A program made the position numbers and the translations under genes. A stretch of 47,134 nucleotides of DNA from Brachybacterium avium (lineage in GTDB: Bacteria > Actinomycetota > Actinomycetes > Actinomycetales > Dermabacteraceae), in contig NZ_CP022318.1 in NCBI RefSeq assembly GCF_002216795.1, positions 1-47,134 on the forward strand, given 5' to 3'. Of this stretch, positions 1-8,172 are shown piece after piece. The stretch's first letter is position 1. Each line of letters opens with the position of its first letter. The notes beneath the pieces were generated by a model. The model made no database searches and was not told the origin of the DNA. It saw only the letters and a list, made by a program, of their open reading frames with translations.

Positions 1-977
1 AAATCGCCGGCTACAGCGGCGACGCACTCCACAATGCAGCAGTCATCGCTCAAGTCGCCGAGGACGGCGGCTACGGCCGCCAGGGTCAGCTCATCGGCCT
101 GATCACCGCGATGCAGGAAAGCGACCTCGGCCGCCACCCCAGCACCGCGACCCCTGACCAGAACGGCGACGCTGGAGTCTTCCAGCAGCGGACGCTACAG
201 GGGTGGTACGGCAGCGTCGAAGAGGTCAGCAACATCACTTACGCGGCTCGCGCGTTCTACAACGGCGTGACCGCAGAGAGCTCCGGCGACTACGGCTCCG
301 CCGGCGGCGGCAGCGGCTACGGCCACATCCCCGGCCTCAAGGACATCTCCGGATGGGAATCGATGTCCCTCACCCGCGCCGCACAGGCCGTCCAGCGCTC
401 CGCCTACCCCGACGCCTACGCGCAGCACCTGGACACCGCCAAGAAGCTCCTGGCCGGACTTGCCGCCGCCGATGTCGACCTGGCCAGTGACGGCGGCGGA
501 GAAGGTGGAACCACCGGGTGCGATGACGCGCCTGTGGCCGCCACCGGTGACGCCGCCGAGGCTCTCGATCGCGCCCGGGAACTGCTGGGCACCACGTACG
601 TGTTCGGCGGCGGCGACAAGACCGGCCCCACCCAAGGCGGCGTCGACTGCTCCGGCCTGATCATGTACGCCTACGGTCTGGACACCGCAGACATCGGCCG
701 CACCGCCCAGGCCCAGTTCGACTCCCTCGCCTCCACCAGCGTCCCCGTCGACCAGATCCAGCCCGGCGACCTGATCTTCGAGTCCTGGGGACGTACCGGC
801 ACCGCGGGCACAGCCGGCGCCATCAGCCACGTCACGATGTATATCGGAGACGGAAAGGTCATCGAGGCCTCCCGCTCCGCGATGGAAGTCAAAATCTCGC
901 CCACGCGCTTCGCCGCACCCGCCTTCGTCGACGTCCGACGCATCCCCTCCTCCGACTCCCAGGAGGAGGCCTCATGA
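1..977 (+). CDS. VirB1-like peptidoglycan hydrolase with NlpC/P60 domain (3' part; 5' part is at 46984-47134)
   Basis: The reading frame is open from the first base, so this is the 3' part of a gene. Joined to the ORF at the right edge it gives 375 residues. The N-terminal part has a transglycosylase-like region (ITAMQESDLG, then VFQQR), the usual layout of actinobacterial conjugation hydrolases. The C-terminal part is NlpC/P60, with the catalytic Cys in VDCSGLIMYAYG and the His in ISHVTMYIGDG. Such enzymes open the cell wall locally for the type IV secretion channel. The gene overlaps the next start (ATGA). Family assignment is from motifs; the role in transfer is inferred from the neighbouring T4SS genes. 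Confidence 0.88.
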   Translation, partial: IAGYSGDALHNAAVIAQVAEDGGYGRQGQLIGLITAMQESDLGRHPSTATPDQNGDAGVFQQRTLQGWYGSVEEVSNITYAARAFYNGVTAESSGDYGSAGGGSGYGHIPGLKDISGWESMSLTRAAQAVQRSAYPDAYAQHLDTAKKLLAGLAAADVDLASDGGGEGGTTGCDDAPVAATGDAAEALDRARELLGTTYVFGGGDKTGPTQGGVDCSGLIMYAYGLDTADIGRTAQAQFDSLASTSVPVDQIQPGDLIFESWGRTGTAGTAGAISHVTMYIGDGKVIEASRSAMEVKISPTRFAAPAFVDVRRIPSSDSQEEAS

Positions 978-1522
978 CCCGGCACCGTCTCACCCTCACC
1001 TGCGCCGCGGCACTGCTCACAGTCACCGCCGGCTGCAGCGCACCCGCACCCGATGAGCAGAGCCCGACCGCAACCCCGGAGCCGACCGCTACGGAGGCCC
1101 CACAGCCCGCATGGGACTACAGCACGCCGACCCCATCCTCGGAGGAGTCGGACGAGGCCCAGGCCGACAGCCTCATCGACGAGGAAGCCGACCAAGACGC
1201 ACGCGCCGGAGCGGCAGCCGCCGCCATGGTCACAGCCGAGGTATGGGTCCAAGGCACCACCCTCGACCAGCTGGACTGGAACGAGCAACTGATGGAGACC
1301 TTGACTCCCATCGCCCAGGACTCCTACCGCGACCGCTGGTGGGGATACCGCATCGTCGCCACCGAGATCACCGGCGAGCCCGAGCTCACCGCGGCGACGA
1401 TGGCCAGTGCGACCGTCATCGTCCCCACCAACGCCGGCGACCTCACTCTGACCGTCACCCGTCCCACCCCCACCGACCAATGGCTCACCAGCGGCATCGA
1501 GCCCGCCACCACCGAGCAGTGA
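974..1522 (+). CDS. secreted lipoprotein of the transfer cluster
   Basis: A 182-residue protein with a short basic N-terminus, a hydrophobic core and a lipobox ending at Cys21 (VTAGC), so it should be a surface lipoprotein. A Thr/Pro/Glu-rich linker follows. The C-terminal 100 residues (WVQGTTLDQLDWNEQL onward) resemble small NTF2-like extracytoplasmic domains seen in T4SS accessory proteins; that fold call is tentative. It starts inside the stop of the hydrolase gene (ATGA overlap), so the two are probably translationally coupled. No enzymatic motif is visible. Confidence 0.8.
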   Translation: MTRHRLTLTCAAALLTVTAGCSAPAPDEQSPTATPEPTATEAPQPAWDYSTPTPSSEESDEAQADSLIDEEADQDARAGAAAAAMVTAEVWVQGTTLDQLDWNEQLMETLTPIAQDSYRDRWWGYRIVATEITGEPELTAATMASATVIVPTNAGDLTLTVTRPTPTDQWLTSGIEPATTEQ

Positions 1523-1538
1523 CCCTAGGAGACATGCG

Positions 1539-3218
1539 ATGACCGACGCCCAGATCACCATCAACCACGACGGCACCGGTTCCGTCACCGTCGACGGCGA
1601 GACCACGACGATCGCGGCCTCAGGGGCCGCCGAGGCGCGCCAGGAGGCCACCGCGCACATCGCAAAGCGCGCGGCCGAGCTCGGCCGACCACTTCCCGCG
1701 ACCGCCGCCGAGAACGGCCGCACCTGGCCCCTGCTCATCGCGACAGACGGCACCGTCACCCCTCGCCCCCAGGACGCCGCTGCAGCCGCACGCCCGAGCA
1801 CCGTCAGCGCACCGTCCGTCGAGATCCCCGACGCCCAGGCGGACCTCGATGTGGCTCACTCCCGCCCCGTCACTGGCCAGCCCGCGCCCTCCGGGGGGCA
1901 GCCGGCCACCGATGCCATCATCAGCGAGGTCCCCGGAGCACAGGACGACCTCGAGGCCACGCGCCCCCGCGCGATCGCCACCAAGGCCCCCGCAGCACCA
2001 CGGCCCTCCGCTCCGGCGCCGCAGATCCCCTCCCCTGCCGTCGACGAGCTGCACACCTTCCGCGAGGTGCAGGCCGACGTCCACTCCTCCGTGACCCCGA
2101 CCCAGCAGAACGAGAGCCAGCACGCCTCGGCCGTCGATCCGCCCACCGCTCCCGGCGCCGTCGACGCCGACCCTCGCTGGGCCGACATCGCCCAGCAGCC
2201 CGCCACGCACGGCCTCCGAGGCGCCCTCAACGGGATGGGGCTCAAGCTCGCCCCCGCAGAGGAGGAGCTCACGGAGCGGCGCGAGGCACTCCGTCAGGAG
2301 ATCGCGCGCGAGGAGGAAACGCGCCGCGCCGACGAGCAGCTCGCTCAAGAGGAAGCGGTCCAGGAGTCCCGCCGCGCCGCCCGCGAACGTGCAGCGGCAG
2401 AGAAGAACCGCGCCGAGCGCGCCATCATCCAGACCCCCCTCGAGGAGACCAAGCACGTCCTCATCGCCAACGACAAGGGAGGGCAGGGCAAGACCAGTGC
2501 CACTTTCTGCATCGGCGCGACCGCCGGCCGTATCCGCGGCGGCGACGTCATCGCCTGGGACGCCAACGAGACGCGCGGCAACCTCGGCTTCCGCGCGCAG
2601 AAGGCCCCTACCGTGCGCAGCGTCGTCGACCTCCTCGAGCAGGCCGCCGACGACTTCACCACCGTGGAGGGCTCCAAGCGCTCCACCCTCGCCCGCTACA
2701 CCCGCAACCAGGGCGACAACCACTTCGCCGTTCTCGCCTCCGATGAGGACCCCGAGAACCAGGACCTCGTCGACGGTGACGCCTTCGAGAAGGTCAACGA
2801 GATCCTCGGCCGGTTCTACTCCCTCATCCTCATCGACACCGGCAACAACCACCGCGTCTCCCACTTCCGCGCTGCCCTCGCCGCCGCTGACCAGCTCGTC
2901 ATCCCCGTCTCCGCTGGCGCCGACGGAGGCCACGCCGCCGAAACCATGATGAACACCCTCGACCGCCACGGACTCGGACACCTCGTCAAGGGTGCCGTCG
3001 TCCTCCTCAACGACTCCGCCACCCGCCGCGGCGACGCCACTGGCATCGCCGCGAAGTTAGAGCAGCGCGTCCGAACCATCATCCCGATCCCCTTCGACCC
3101 CATCCTCGACGCCGGCGGCGAGATCGACTTCGACGCCCTGCAGCCCACCACCCGCGCCGCCTACCAGGAAGCGACCGCGGCGATCGCCCACGGCCTCGCA
3201 GACACCAAGGAGCACTGA
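1539..3218 (+). CDS. MinD/ParA-like ATPase with long disordered N-terminus (T4SS accessory)
   Basis: A 559-residue protein. Residues 1-230 are Ala/Pro-rich and low-complexity, 235-300 are a highly charged helical (coiled-coil-like) stretch, and the C-terminal 250 residues are a MinD/ParA P-loop ATPase. The deviant Walker A NDKGGQGKTS lies at about 310-319, the switch region is WDANETRGNLG, and the Walker B-like strand is LILIDTGNN. The same WDxNExxGxLG and IDTGN signatures occur in the ATPase at 45457-46458, so the plasmid carries two related copies on the two arms of the transfer locus. It could position or energise the secretion machine; it is not the partition ParA, which is at 8895. Confidence 0.8.
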   Translation: MTDAQITINHDGTGSVTVDGETTTIAASGAAEARQEATAHIAKRAAELGRPLPATAAENGRTWPLLIATDGTVTPRPQDAAAAARPSTVSAPSVEIPDAQADLDVAHSRPVTGQPAPSGGQPATDAIISEVPGAQDDLEATRPRAIATKAPAAPRPSAPAPQIPSPAVDELHTFREVQADVHSSVTPTQQNESQHASAVDPPTAPGAVDADPRWADIAQQPATHGLRGALNGMGLKLAPAEEELTERREALRQEIAREEETRRADEQLAQEEAVQESRRAARERAAAEKNRAERAIIQTPLEETKHVLIANDKGGQGKTSATFCIGATAGRIRGGDVIAWDANETRGNLGFRAQKAPTVRSVVDLLEQAADDFTTVEGSKRSTLARYTRNQGDNHFAVLASDEDPENQDLVDGDAFEKVNEILGRFYSLILIDTGNNHRVSHFRAALAAADQLVIPVSAGADGGHAAETMMNTLDRHGLGHLVKGAVVLLNDSATRRGDATGIAAKLEQRVRTIIPIPFDPILDAGGEIDFDALQPTTRAAYQEATAAIAHGLADTKEH

Positions 3219-3221
3219 GCC

Positions 3222-4328
3222 ATGACGAGAACGCGATGGTCGCCGCGGTTCGCCTGGGGCAGGCGGCCGGGCGGAAAGTTCGACGGCTACGGGAGGGACT
3301 ACTTCCTCCCTGACGAGAACGGGCAGACCGGCGAGGAGGAATACCTCTCCGCCACGCCCCGACGCGAGCAGATCGCCAGATGGCTACGCGAGGAACGCTC
3401 CGCCATGTTGCGCGCGACCCCGCTCGACAGCCTCACCGATCAGATCGCGTGGCGCATCGCAGCACGGACGGGCTACAGCGCCGACGACTGGCCCGCTAGC
3501 CCGGCGCTGCTCGAGGCGATGCGCGAGAGCTGCCACCTGTACTACGACTACGAGGACGTCATCGACTTGGAGGAGATGCGGGCTGATGCGGAAGGTCGAG
3601 ATCCCGACCCCCATGCGTGGGCGCAAGAGCAGGCCGCTGCCGAGGCCGGTGATGCGGCCCTCGACGCCCTCGCGCGAGCTCGAAATCTCCCCGACGACAT
3701 CCCGGAGGAACATCGACGCACGGTCGCGTCGATTGCCTTCGATACCGCAGACCGACTACGCCAAGACGTCGCGGACCGCCGCAGAGATCCGAGCGACGCG
3801 CAGCTCGCACGTCACGCGAACGTCGTTGGAATCCTCCACGACCCCAGCAACTGGTCACAACGCCGCCTCAAGAACACCGGATCGAGTGATGTGGCCGGAG
3901 GGGCCCAGGCCAAACTCCACGGAATGACCTCCCCGTGCGGCTGCGGCCACGTCCACAGGGGCACCCTCAGGTACCGAGGGCTCGAGCTCGCGGAGGATCT
4001 GCCGCCCTTCGAGTACGGAGACATCAACGTCCTCGAGCACTGGCAGAGCAGCACCAACTCTGGTGATCTGAGCTTGAACGGCGTGGCGTGCCACATCCTG
4101 CTGACCAATGTGCGTGCAGCGCCCGCCGACGACCGGGTCGCCTACCTCGTCACCAGCTGCCGAGACGACATCGTCATCGGCTCATTCCTCGCAACACCGT
4201 GGGAAGCCGATGCTCGCGTCGAGCAGCTCGCCCTCTTCGCTCTTGCGACCTGTGACCCCACGACCAGGCAGCGGGTCTACCAGCAACACGCCGCCGTCGC
4301 CCATGACCTCGCCAACCTCAAGGAGTGA
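3222..4328 (+). CDS. hypothetical protein, 368 aa
   Basis: No family recognised. It starts 3 bp after the MinD-like gene and is clearly cotranscribed. The N-terminal third is Arg/Trp-rich and polar, the middle is acidic and helical, and a CGCGHVH cluster at about residues 238-244 could bind a metal. There is no signal peptide or membrane segment, so it is probably cytoplasmic. Codon use matches its neighbours. Confidence 0.7.
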   Translation: MTRTRWSPRFAWGRRPGGKFDGYGRDYFLPDENGQTGEEEYLSATPRREQIARWLREERSAMLRATPLDSLTDQIAWRIAARTGYSADDWPASPALLEAMRESCHLYYDYEDVIDLEEMRADAEGRDPDPHAWAQEQAAAEAGDAALDALARARNLPDDIPEEHRRTVASIAFDTADRLRQDVADRRRDPSDAQLARHANVVGILHDPSNWSQRRLKNTGSSDVAGGAQAKLHGMTSPCGCGHVHRGTLRYRGLELAEDLPPFEYGDINVLEHWQSSTNSGDLSLNGVACHILLTNVRAAPADDRVAYLVTSCRDDIVIGSFLATPWEADARVEQLALFALATCDPTTRQRVYQQHAAVAHDLANLKE

Positions 4329-4332
4329 TCTC

Positions 4333-4620
4333 ATGACGCTCATCCGTATGACCGACATCAACCTCGACGCCAACGTGCTCATCAACCCTGATCGCATCGT
4401 GCGAGTCGTCCCGAGGCACGGACCTCGCGGCCACGCCACCTCGGCACTCATCCTCCGCCTCACGCTCACCACAGGCGACCCGATCGACTGCTTCCCGCTC
4501 GACCCCCACGGGGGATTCGACTCCGCTGTCGACGACGAAGCCACCGCGATCACCAACCTGCAGCGGGCCGTGCAGCACGTTCGCTCGCACCCCGAGCTGC
4601 CACAGGGCGCAGCATCGTGA
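4333..4620 (+). CDS. hypothetical protein, 95 aa
   Basis: Starts at ATG 4333, four bases after the previous stop. The AAGGAG that serves as its ribosome-binding site overlaps the end of the upstream gene. The product is a small soluble mixed alpha/beta protein (NPDRIVRVVPRHG, ALILRLTLTTGDPIDCFPLD). No recognisable domain. It is the last gene of the rightward transfer-associated operon, which ends at the hairpin at 4711-4740. Confidence 0.6.
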   Translation: MTLIRMTDINLDANVLINPDRIVRVVPRHGPRGHATSALILRLTLTTGDPIDCFPLDPHGGFDSAVDDEATAITNLQRAVQHVRSHPELPQGAAS

Positions 4621-4710
4621 GCGCCACTCCCCACGTGCTCAGCGCGCTTCTGCGCCCTGCCCACGAGACCGCCAGGACCAGCACCGCGCCCGCGCTCTGC
4701 GGCGCCGGCC

Positions 4711-4740
4711 CGGGGCCCGCCCCCGGGGGGACGGGCCCCG
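4711..4740. terminator. bidirectional terminator hairpin
   Basis: A perfect 9-bp GC stem (CGGGGCCCG with CGGGCCCCG) around a 12-nt loop. It lies between two converging genes (stops at 4620 and 4746). There is no U tract, as is usual in high-GC actinobacteria. Confidence 0.6.
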
Positions 4741-4745
4741 CAGCC

Positions 4746-4979
4746 TCACTGCTGCCCGATGCGATCCGGACGGAATCCCGCCCATGCGTCCCCGCCCGGG
4801 GTCAGCACGACCGGAGCCTGCCGGAAGCCCGCAGCCTGGAAGGCCGCACGCTGCTCGTCAGTGACCTCCTCGAGAGGCACCTCCACGAAGGCGATGCCCG
4901 CCTTGGCCAGCGCTCGCTTCGTAGCGAGGCACGGACCGCAGTTGGGACGGGTGTAGATGGTGAGGATCTCGGTGTTCAT
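4746..4979 (-). CDS. NrdH-like glutaredoxin/redoxin
   Basis: A 77-residue protein of thioredoxin fold. The redox motif CGPC is in IYTRPNCGPCLATKRAL, followed by the cis-Pro segment QAPVVLTPGGDAWAGFRPD, which is typical of NrdH-redoxins that reduce class Ib ribonucleotide reductase. The chosen ATG at 4979 follows a GGCAGGAG ribosome-binding site (4987-4994). That site is also one arm of the long inverted repeat of its leader, so it could be sequestered. A paralogue lies at 27384. This is the only minus-strand gene of the cassette type. Confidence 0.85.
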   Translation of the reverse strand: MNTEILTIYTRPNCGPCLATKRALAKAGIAFVEVPLEEVTDEQRAAFQAAGFRQAPVVLTPGGDAWAGFRPDRIGQQ

Positions 4980-4986
4980 GATGGAT

Positions 4987-5238
4987 CTCCTGCCTGGGCT
5001 GTCCGGGTGGTGGCAGGACACAGAGGCCGCCTCGATCAGGCGGAGGAGCACCCGCAGGGCCGCAGCGCAGCGGAGGAACCGGGAAGCCCCAAGGGAGAGA
5101 AGTTCTCCGGCGAAGTAAGGGAGCTTGCGACCGCGTCGGAGAAGTTCTCGCCCGCCGTGGGCCGAGCGCAGCGAGCCGGTTTGCGGAACCGCCCGAGGTG
5201 GCAGCGTGGTCTGCTCACCGCCCAAGCCCTGGCAGGAG
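4987..5238 (-). promoter_or_regulatory. structured leader of the nrdH-like gene (minus-strand member of the leader family)
   Basis: On the minus strand an outer stem of 8 bp (5231-5238 with 4987-4994) encloses a hairpin at 5097-5149 whose arms are GAGAACTTCTCC and GGAGAACTTCTC. The right-hand side of that inner hairpin (TTACTTCGCCGG) and the CCGACGCG segment match the core shared by the leaders near 12.7, 14.2, 16.0, 16.8 and 27.2 kb. The SD of the downstream gene lies in the outer stem. Whether it acts as RNA or as folded single-stranded DNA is unknown. Confidence 0.55.
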
Positions 5239-5317
5239 CCCGCACACCGCGATCGCCCATCACCGCACGGACCCCTAGGCACCCACTCCGCCGCAGCGGC
5301 ATGAACAGGCACTGACC

Positions 5318-5671
5318 ATGGACCCCCAGCACCACGCACACGCCGGCCAGCGCGCCACCGTTCACGGACTCGTCGATGCCCTGCTCGAGCACGCACGCTC
5401 TGAGCACCCAGACATCGCCGAATGGAGCGTGACTCTGAGCCAGAGCGAGAGCCTGCTCGTCCCCCGAGACTCCGACAAGCTCTTCCGCGTCATCGACGGA
5501 ATCCCCGGCTACTACAACGGCCACGTCTACCGCGACGCCCTCATCCGAGGCGTCCCCGGATGGCCGGCCGACTGGATCGCCCTGACTACCCTCGCCAGCG
5601 ATGCGACCTACTACGGCCACCTGCTCGACGGCGCGATCAGCGCTCACAGCCCTTGGGAGCGCGAGTCATGA
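5318..5671 (+). CDS. hypothetical protein, 117 aa
   Basis: Starts with ATG at 5318. The product begins with a helical segment (VHGLVDALLEHARSEHPDIAEW), then aromatic-rich residues (FRVIDGIPGYYNGHVYRDAL) and an acidic end. No signal peptide, transmembrane segment or recognised domain. It overlaps the next possible start (ATGA at 5668). It may belong with the RHH regulator downstream, but nothing in the sequence proves a functional link. Confidence 0.6.
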   Translation: MDPQHHAHAGQRATVHGLVDALLEHARSEHPDIAEWSVTLSQSESLLVPRDSDKLFRVIDGIPGYYNGHVYRDALIRGVPGWPADWIALTTLASDATYYGHLLDGAISAHSPWERES

Positions 5672-5970
5672 CCACGACACGCCCCAACTACGCCTTCATT
5701 TCGCGAAATCTGTGTAGTGTTGTCTCCATGGCGAGTAAGCACAGCAAGGTGGGACGACCCTCGAAGGGCCCACGCCGCACCATCGGTGTGCCTGCCCCCG
5801 TATCTCTCGCAGATCGAATCGCTCGGATCAAGGAGCTGACCGGCAAGACCATGGGCGAAATCGTCCTCGAAGTGCTTGAGCGCCACATGGACGAGCTCGA
5901 CCCGGCTGCCTATGAGCATGGAGCCGCGCAGCCTCGCATGGATCTCGACGAGAGCAAGAGGACCGCATAA
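5668..5970 (+). CDS. ribbon-helix-helix (CopG-like) DNA-binding protein
   Basis: Two starts are possible: ATG 5668, overlapping the upstream stop, or ATG 5728, giving 80 residues (MASKHSKVGRPSKGPRR). I favour 5728: the extra 20 residues are poor, and a promoter-like TAGTGT lies just upstream of 5728 as in a leaderless gene. A basic arm is followed by TIGVPAPVSLADRIARIKEL and TGKTMGEIVLEVLERHM, a strand-helix-helix pattern of CopG/Arc repressors. It lies just upstream of the replication gene, so it could repress rep as CopG-type proteins do. No toxin partner is adjacent. Confidence 0.65.
   Translation: MTTTRPNYAFISRNLCSVVSMASKHSKVGRPSKGPRRTIGVPAPVSLADRIARIKELTGKTMGEIVLEVLERHMDELDPAAYEHGAAQPRMDLDESKRTA
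5698..5709. promoter_or_regulatory. perfect palindrome, likely operator
   Basis: ATTTCGCGAAAT is a perfect 12-bp palindrome in an AT-richer patch, directly upstream of a TAGTGT -10-like hexamer (5715-5720) and the ATG at 5728. The position suggests autoregulation of the RHH gene. Confidence 0.45.
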
Positions 5971-6024
5971 AAGACTTCGCCCCCGTACCTGTTGGCGCAG
6001 GTTCGAGGGCGATTCAGAAGTCTT
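5971..6024 (+). terminator. long stacked hairpin between the RHH gene and rep
   Basis: Outer arms AAGACTTC (5971-5978) and GAAGTCTT (6017-6024), with inner GCCC/GGGC, CG/CG and ACCTG/CAGGT pairs closing a TTGGCG loop. It starts right after the RHH stop and ends 54 bp before the rep start. It can serve as a terminator or as an attenuator-type leader of rep; the sequence cannot separate these. Confidence 0.5.
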
Positions 6025-6078
6025 CGGGAGTCAGTTACAGCTGACGACCCGGGGTGAGATGAAAGGAGGTATCTCTAC

Positions 6079-8061
6079 TTGGTACCCCCAGAGTACGGGG
6101 GTCGCGTCGTCGTAGGCAAGTACGACACCACCGGTGTGTCCCGCGCCGCCTCCGACGCCACCCTCTCCCTCACCGACACGTGGCGGCTGTGCCTCGAGCT
6201 GCTGAACCAGCGGCCGTTGATCCGCCTGGCAGAGCGGCGCAGCACGAGCGTCGCCTTCCCCCGACGACTCGGCCGAAGGGTCGAGCGCTTCGCCGACGCG
6301 CCGCCCTCGCAGCCCGTCGCGGTCCACGTCTACGACGCCCACGGCCGCACCCGGTTCCTCCCGCTGGACCTCGACGCTCACGACCGCACGGAGGACCAGA
6401 TCGTCGCTGTCGAGGACGACCTCGCCGCGGCGACCTCGCTCCTGGACGAGTGCGACTTCACCTACCTCGTGGACCGAGCCCACGGCGGCGCGCACATCTA
6501 CGTCCTGCTCGAGGAACCCCTCGGCGCCCAGGACGCGCACTCGCTCGTGCTCGCCCTCGGCCGGCGCCTCCCCACGCTCGACCTCAAGCCCACGAGCAAC
6601 GTCAGCGACGGGCTGATCACCATCCCCGGCAGCGCCCACAAGCGCGGCGGCCACCGCGAACTCGCGCACGCCGCCGACTCGGCGCGCGCGATCGCCGCCG
6701 GCCCCCACTCCCCCGCCAGAGCCCTCACACGCCTCCGTGCGGCTCTGGCGGACGAGCTCCGCGCACTCCTCGAGGAAGACCGTGAACGCGGCGCAGAGCG
6801 CCGCACACGGGCGCGTCAGGCCGGCTCGAGCGATCCGATCGCGGACGCGATCCTCGACGAGGAGATCCGCGCCGTGCTCGTGCGCGGCATCGGCCGCCAC
6901 ATGAGCACCACGTGCACCGACCTCGCCCAGCGCGGCGACTGGCGTGCCCACGGCTACCCCAGCGCCTCCGAGGCCCGCCGCGCGGTCCTCATGTCCGCGA
7001 TCGCCACCGGCCTCACCGAGACCGACGTCCGCGCTCGCATGCTCGGCGAGGAGCCCCAGTGGCCCGGCCTCCGGTCCCTGCTCGAGCACAAGGGCCTGGA
7101 CCGGCTCCGCGACGAGTACGCCCGCGCGGCCGCCGAGATCGCCCGCCGCGAACGCCAGAAATCGGGCCGAGTCATCGTGACCAGGGACGATAATGCCGTC
7201 AGCTCTGACACTAGCGCCAATACACACACCGGGGGCGGGGGGGATTCCCCTTCCGTGCACGACACGTACGGCGTGATCCGCGCATGGATCACGCTCGTGG
7301 AGCGCTACGCCGCCGGCGAGTACCCCGGAGCTCAGGGCTGGGACTACCAGATGGCACTGCGCGCCCTCGGCCAGGCCGCCAGCACAGTCGGATCCACTGT
7401 CACCGCCATGGGAGTTCGCTGGCACTCCGTAGCCCTCGGTGACTCCCGCACCGGTGCTGCCGCCCTCCTGCGCGCCCTCGCGGCCGAGGACGACCCGTGG
7501 GTGGTCCTCGTCGCCCGCGGCCGCGGGATCTACGCCGATCAGTACGAGCTGCGCATCCCCGACCGGCACGCCTCCCTCATCGACGAGCTGCGCTGGCGGC
7601 CCGGGAAGACCCAGGCCGTCCGCCCCGTGTTCACCGTGCTCGGTAAGGCCACCGGGCTGCTCTTCGAGGCCGTCGAGCGCGGCGCCACCTCACGCGCGCG
7701 CATCGCCCTGGTCACCGGCCTGAGCGACGACGCCTACCGCGACGCCCGCGACACCGCCCTCGCCTACGGGCTGATCACCGGCAACGACCGCGACGGCTAC
7801 GAGCTCGCCGCCGACGACGCCCGCCTCGAGCGCCTTGCGCAGCAGCTCGGCGCCATCGAGGCCCGCGTCCGCCGCATCCACCAACACCGCCGCGAGCGAG
7901 CTGACTACTGGGCCAAGCTCGAGCAGCTCCGCCGCAAACGACCCTGGATCCGCGTCGTCCGCGACGTCGACGAGACCGACCCCGAGGTCGAGGAGACCCT
8001 CGCCCAGATGTACCTCGACTCTCTCGAGGCCCCACCGGTCCAGGCTCGGGAAGCGGGCTAG
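6079..8061 (+). CDS. plasmid replication initiator with archaeo-eukaryotic primase (prim-pol) domain
   Basis: A 660-residue protein. The start is TTG at 6079, eight bases after a strong AAAGGAGGT ribosome-binding site; no better start is nearby. The N-terminal half has primase/polymerase motifs: metal-binding DLD at 97-99, AHGGAHIY at 134-141, TLDLKP at 166-171 and PGSAHKRGG at 183-191, a pattern seen in RepA-type plasmid initiators. The C-terminal part (from about 390) is helical with a possible winged-helix segment (SRARIALVTGLSDDAYRDARDTALAYGLI) and a basic tail. It is the only candidate Rep in the molecule. Repeats before (5971-6024) and after (8068-8150) could be part of the origin. Confidence 0.75.
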   Translation: MVPPEYGGRVVVGKYDTTGVSRAASDATLSLTDTWRLCLELLNQRPLIRLAERRSTSVAFPRRLGRRVERFADAPPSQPVAVHVYDAHGRTRFLPLDLDAHDRTEDQIVAVEDDLAAATSLLDECDFTYLVDRAHGGAHIYVLLEEPLGAQDAHSLVLALGRRLPTLDLKPTSNVSDGLITIPGSAHKRGGHRELAHAADSARAIAAGPHSPARALTRLRAALADELRALLEEDRERGAERRTRARQAGSSDPIADAILDEEIRAVLVRGIGRHMSTTCTDLAQRGDWRAHGYPSASEARRAVLMSAIATGLTETDVRARMLGEEPQWPGLRSLLEHKGLDRLRDEYARAAAEIARRERQKSGRVIVTRDDNAVSSDTSANTHTGGGGDSPSVHDTYGVIRAWITLVERYAAGEYPGAQGWDYQMALRALGQAASTVGSTVTAMGVRWHSVALGDSRTGAAALLRALAAEDDPWVVLVARGRGIYADQYELRIPDRHASLIDELRWRPGKTQAVRPVFTVLGKATGLLFEAVERGATSRARIALVTGLSDDAYRDARDTALAYGLITGNDRDGYELAADDARLERLAQQLGAIEARVRRIHQHRRERADYWAKLEQLRRKRPWIRVVRDVDETDPEVEETLAQMYLDSLEAPPVQAREAG

Positions 8062-8067
8062 CACCCC

Positions 8068-8150
8068 CTGCACTAGACGCACTCTCGCCACCACTTGCAC
8101 TGTATGCACTAGTGCAGTTAGAGTGCGGAGTGCTGATAGTGCACAGAGTG
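8068..8150. repeat. 9-bp-phased NNGCACTNN array 1
   Basis: Five nonamers in register start at 8068, 8077, 8086, 8095 and 8104 (for example CTGCACTAG and ATGCACTAG; 8086 is degenerate). They are followed by inverted copies to about 8150. The array lies between rep and the next gene. It looks like iterons or RHH-protein operators. Confidence 0.7.
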
Positions 8151-8172
8151 TATTTCCTCGACAGGAGGACCC

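Noticed and set aside
1620..2981. A 453-codon minus-strand open frame opposite the MinD-like gene
   Set aside because: Antisense shadow: Gly/Val/Asp repeats with no motif, while the plus frame has a clear P-loop ATPase.
5668..5970. Toxin-antitoxin pair with the RHH protein
   Set aside because: No RelE/ParE, PIN or Fic-like toxin lies on either side; the 117-aa neighbour shows no toxin motif.
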